This document shows, in pieces, positions 61,501 through 64,000 of a DNA stretch of 64,000 nt. Each line of letters begins with the position of its first letter. Positions within the stretch are counted from its first letter, which is position 1. Below the pieces are notes generated by a model. It was not told the DNA's origin, searched no databases, and saw only the letters and a program-made list of their open reading frames with translations. A program made the position numbers and the translations under genes. The stretch spans positions 20,414,211 to 20,478,210 of the forward strand of contig CM075104.1 of assembly GCA_037576195.1 (NCBI GenBank), written 5' to 3'. The DNA is from Phytoseiulus persimilis. Lineage: Eukaryota; Arthropoda; Arachnida; Mesostigmata; Phytoseiidae.

Positions 61501-61920
61501 GGCGTTGCATTCATTGACAACTACTCACGGAAACGGCGGAGCGGCACTCACGAAGCCCGACGGAGCCGGGGCGGAGCAGCCGCGGCTTGATCATGTCCGC
61601 GTTAGTTCATTGTCGATGTCTCCTCTCCCCGCATCCCAATCCAATTCATCGCTGGGGTAGTTTGCTAAGTGGAGATCGTAATCAACGCGGCAATTGTCAC
61701 ACCGATGTTTGATAATCGCGGTAGTGGCGGCGGCGGCGGCATCACCGACGGGCGGCGAGCCACGTGCAGAGAACCAGCCCTCGCCACAAAGTGCTGCTGG
61801 GAGAGAAAGGAGGGAAGCACCTTGGCCACTGCTATGGTCCTCCTGTCGGCACAAGGCTTGTACCGATCTTGCCTCTCGCTTCCCACTAGTCGTTACAGTC
61901 TTTCGTTGTTGTTGGTCGTG

Positions 61921-62142
61921 ATGATTCTACAGAGAAACCCCGAACTGTTTCCCACAATCATCATGGACAAAGACCTGATAGAAGACAACGAAGTGTTGAA
62001 CCTTCTAGAGCGGTTGCAGGGCTTGCTACCGAAGAAGCGTCCCAACCTGACCAACTTGGAAGTGCTGCAAAGTGCCATAGACTACATCCAAGACTTGAGT
62101 TTGCTCCTGGAGAGCCGGCGGCCCGAGCAGACCCTAGTGTGA
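61921..62142 (+). CDS. Micro-HLH protein without basic region, Id/emc-like (copy 5)
   Basis: A 73-residue protein. The frame is open upstream, but the ATG at 61921 is chosen because MILQRNPE matches MILEKSFQ of copy 4. Helix 1 (about 23-36, NEVLNLLERLQGLL) follows an acidic segment (MDKDLIEDNE). The loop PKKRPNLTN is the closest in the array to the Pro/basic loop of Id/emc. Helix 2 (46-63, LEVLQSAIDYIQDLSLLL) matches the family consensus almost fully. Ten residues follow, the longest tail of the five. No basic region. Codon use is A/T-richer than copy 3. No TATA box is visible; an ATG at 61834 would add a hydrophobic leader and is judged unlikely. AATAAA at 62594. Confidence 0.87.
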   Translation: MILQRNPELFPTIIMDKDLIEDNEVLNLLERLQGLLPKKRPNLTNLEVLQSAIDYIQDLSLLLESRRPEQTLV

Positions 62143-64000
62143 CGTTGTACGGCGACAGAACCCGAAGAGTCTTCGAGGGAGGCCAGAGATGTTTCATCTT
62201 ATGGACGATGTGCAGTTTGACGGATCGCGACGCGCAAGGGCCGACCAAGAGGCGAATCTCAGTCAAGTAGAAGTGGAATCTAGTCCTTGTGAACGATGCG
62301 TGCGCGTTTCGTCCACAGTCGTTAGGTCGTCGGCCGTGGTGAATGTGAACTTTACGACCGAATTCATCTGATTGTATTATATTTATTGTGAGAAACGATA
62401 CACGGAAAGACTGTCGTCCGAGTGGATCCAGGAACAGGAGGAAACAGGATTTTGTATCGAAGGCCACCGTTCGGACGAAGACAGTAGAGCAGGAAAAATA
62501 CAGTTGGAGGTCCATTGTATTCATCATGTACGTGTAATGACTAAGTGAAAGAAGATTACAGAGCTGTAAAGAGCGAGCAGGCCCAACCCGTGGAATAAAA
62601 TGTTATCCGATACTTTCTGAACATCATGGATGGTTTTGTTTCCTGTCACGAGCGCATCCACTCCGCGTTCTGACTTTCTCCGCATCGAGAACCACGAAAT
62701 TCAAGGAACGCCCAAGTCGAACTGGTCTCTCACACACACGGTATAGTTCTCACTGCTGTGTCTTCCGAAACTACACAGCAGCTCCACCCTTCGAGTGGGC
62801 CAGCTCGCATGGAAAGGTTCGCCGGAAATCCGGCGAGCCTTTTCCCGCTTCCGTCTTCGGACTGTTGCGAACGACTTATTCTCCCGACTCACCACAATTT
62901 TCCACAGAGAAATATCGAAACTCGTGCGTTGCTCGCTCCCCGGATACTTCGTTCTGGGTTCGAAATCCGACGTGTTATGTAATCCACCCTTTAGACAAAA
63001 TGCTCTCGAATCCGAGTCCTCCTTTCTCCTGTAATCCTCCCCGACCCTCGGTGCTTGCCTGACTGGCAGCCTGGCAAGCGAGCGAGCGTGCTGGCTGGTC
63101 GAGTGCCAGGCGCGAAGTACATTACAAACTCGAATGAGTGCGATAAGTACACAGCTGCCGATACTCCCTGAAACCAAATCGAGTTACCTGGCGCTCTCAT
63201 TCAACCCCTCCTCTGGCTGCTGTGCGATCATCACTGCTGTATCAGCTGCTGCTGCCGCCGGACCAACTCCAGAGTCCTTGGCGTGGCAAGCGAAGGAACA
63301 CGCAGGCGAGCGGGCAGGTGTGTCGAAACAGGGATCTGGACTAGAAAGTCAGCCAGCGAAGCTTCGTCAACATCTGCCGCGCGCCTTGCAGCTGCCGCAA
63401 AAAGAGTACAGCTGCTCATTGGTATTGGTGTCGGAATTCATGCAAGCCGCGCCTGCTCTCCTCAGGAGGGCTGTTGCACATTTTCGATAATGAAATGTCC
63501 CCGGCTCCCGCAACGCTCGCCCGCTTCCGCTCCGCTTGAAGCGTTTATTCGCTCGCTTCTGTGTCTCGGACTCATGCTCGAAAAGCATCGAGCGCTGTCG
63601 ATTTCCTTACTCAATAGATCAGACAGAGGCATAAACACAGATGGGACTCGAATCGGATCGCGCATGTGGTCCATCCATATCCACCGAAACATAGAGAAAA
63701 ACGAATTTAGTCGACCCTAAGATTTGCGCAAGAAACACCATGAAAGTGCGGGCGAGCCGAGCCACTCACGACCGGAAGAAGCGATCTTCGCCGGAATCGA
63801 CGATGCACGGTGGGAGCCGAGAAACCCGGGTTGAAAAACCCGAATTCCAGGTTTGAACCAGCGGACCGGTGTAACGACGCGTGGAAGTTTTACCGAGCTG
63901 TCGGTTCGTTAAAATAGACTGTCATCTGAGGCATTCTCCACATTGTTAGTCCTCCATTTGAGGGACCACGCTCGAGCGAAGCAGACCGAAAAGAGGTTTA
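62143..64000. other. 3' UTR of HLH copy 5, then no gene seen
   Basis: The UTR runs to the AATAAA at 62594-62599. The remaining 1.4 kb shows only shadow frames and GCTG/GCAG-rich sequence near 63.07-63.28 kb. Confidence 0.4.
62594..62599 (+). terminator. Polyadenylation signal of HLH copy 5
   Basis: AATAAA 451 bases after the stop codon. The longest 3' UTR in the array. Confidence 0.6.

Larger units (their letters stand above)
50971..61920. other. 12-kb spacer between HLH copies 4 and 5 with scattered exon candidates
   Basis: Separate entries cover the parts I can describe (54.28-55.07, 55.47-55.92, 56.10, 57.73 and 58.45 kb). Elsewhere, three overlapping minus frames at 52.69-53.33 kb all look mildly coding and cannot be separated. 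CCAT repeats lie at about 54181-54198. Plus-strand AATAAA words lie near 59478 and 60361. No complete gene is visible. Confidence 0.35.

Noticed and set aside
61669..61920. Upstream extension of HLH copy 5 to 157 residues with a hydrophobic leader
   Set aside because: Lacks similarity to the other copies, includes a GGC-repeat Gly run, and the MIL start at 61921 matches copy 4.
1..64000. CRISPR arrays, tRNA or rRNA genes, reverse transcriptase or viral genes
   Set aside because: No regularly spaced direct repeats, no cloverleaf with A/B boxes noticed, and no YxDD or integrase-type frames seen by eye; tRNAscan and Rfam searches would be needed to exclude small RNAs.

Overview
This looks like a nuclear genome segment from an arthropod, most likely a chelicerate such as a mite. 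There are no bacterial gene strings, ribosome binding sites or operons. The supported genes are split by short GT-AG introns (roughly 60-400 bp, a few longer), have signal peptides and AATAAA sites, and sit in 10-kb stretches of non-coding DNA with microsatellites (TCGG, CCAT, GCAG-like, CNG) and poly-C runs. A Spatzle-like prepropeptide at the left edge points to an arthropod. The mite assignment is inference from gene size, intron size and about 50 % GC. All splice models here were built by hand from phase-compatible GT/AG sites and not checked against transcripts.

Left part (1-17.5 kb): a minus-strand Spatzle-like ligand running off the window (1-1451); a probable non-autonomous DNA transposon with inverted ends (7505-8185); a three-exon secreted cysteine protein (9090-9991, +); a three-exon membrane-anchored protein with a Pro/Thr/Ala/Lys tail (11122-12566, -); and the 3' part of a larger multi-exon protein of unknown function (14685-17468, -).

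Centre and right (20.7-62.1 kb): the striking feature is a dispersed tandem array of five intronless plus-strand genes, each encoding a 69-79 residue protein that is little more than a helix-loop-helix domain with no basic region: 20724-20963, 34016-34252, 45563-45793, 49735-49944 and 61921-62142. They belong by pattern to the Id/extramacrochaetae class of HLH inhibitors but stop just after helix 2 and are very diverged from each other. Three share a second short motif near the N terminus. At least one decayed copy (helix 2 only) lies in the 3' UTR of the fourth gene, and a weaker candidate lies at 56.1 kb. One copy has a TATA box, proneural-type E-boxes and a perfect Su(H)-type site upstream, like a Notch/proneural target gene. 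A fast-evolving family of micro-HLH inhibitors expanded at one locus is the most likely undescribed system in this window.

Interspersed on the minus strand are pieces of ordinary genes: a membrane protein (24288-25552), a terminal exon pair (29011-29411), a secreted Cys-rich protein (50434-50970) and a long open exon (55470-55916). Much of the remaining sequence is RNY-rich and looks weakly coding on both strands, so I list only what splice phase, signal peptides or family pattern support, and mark the rest as unexplained.
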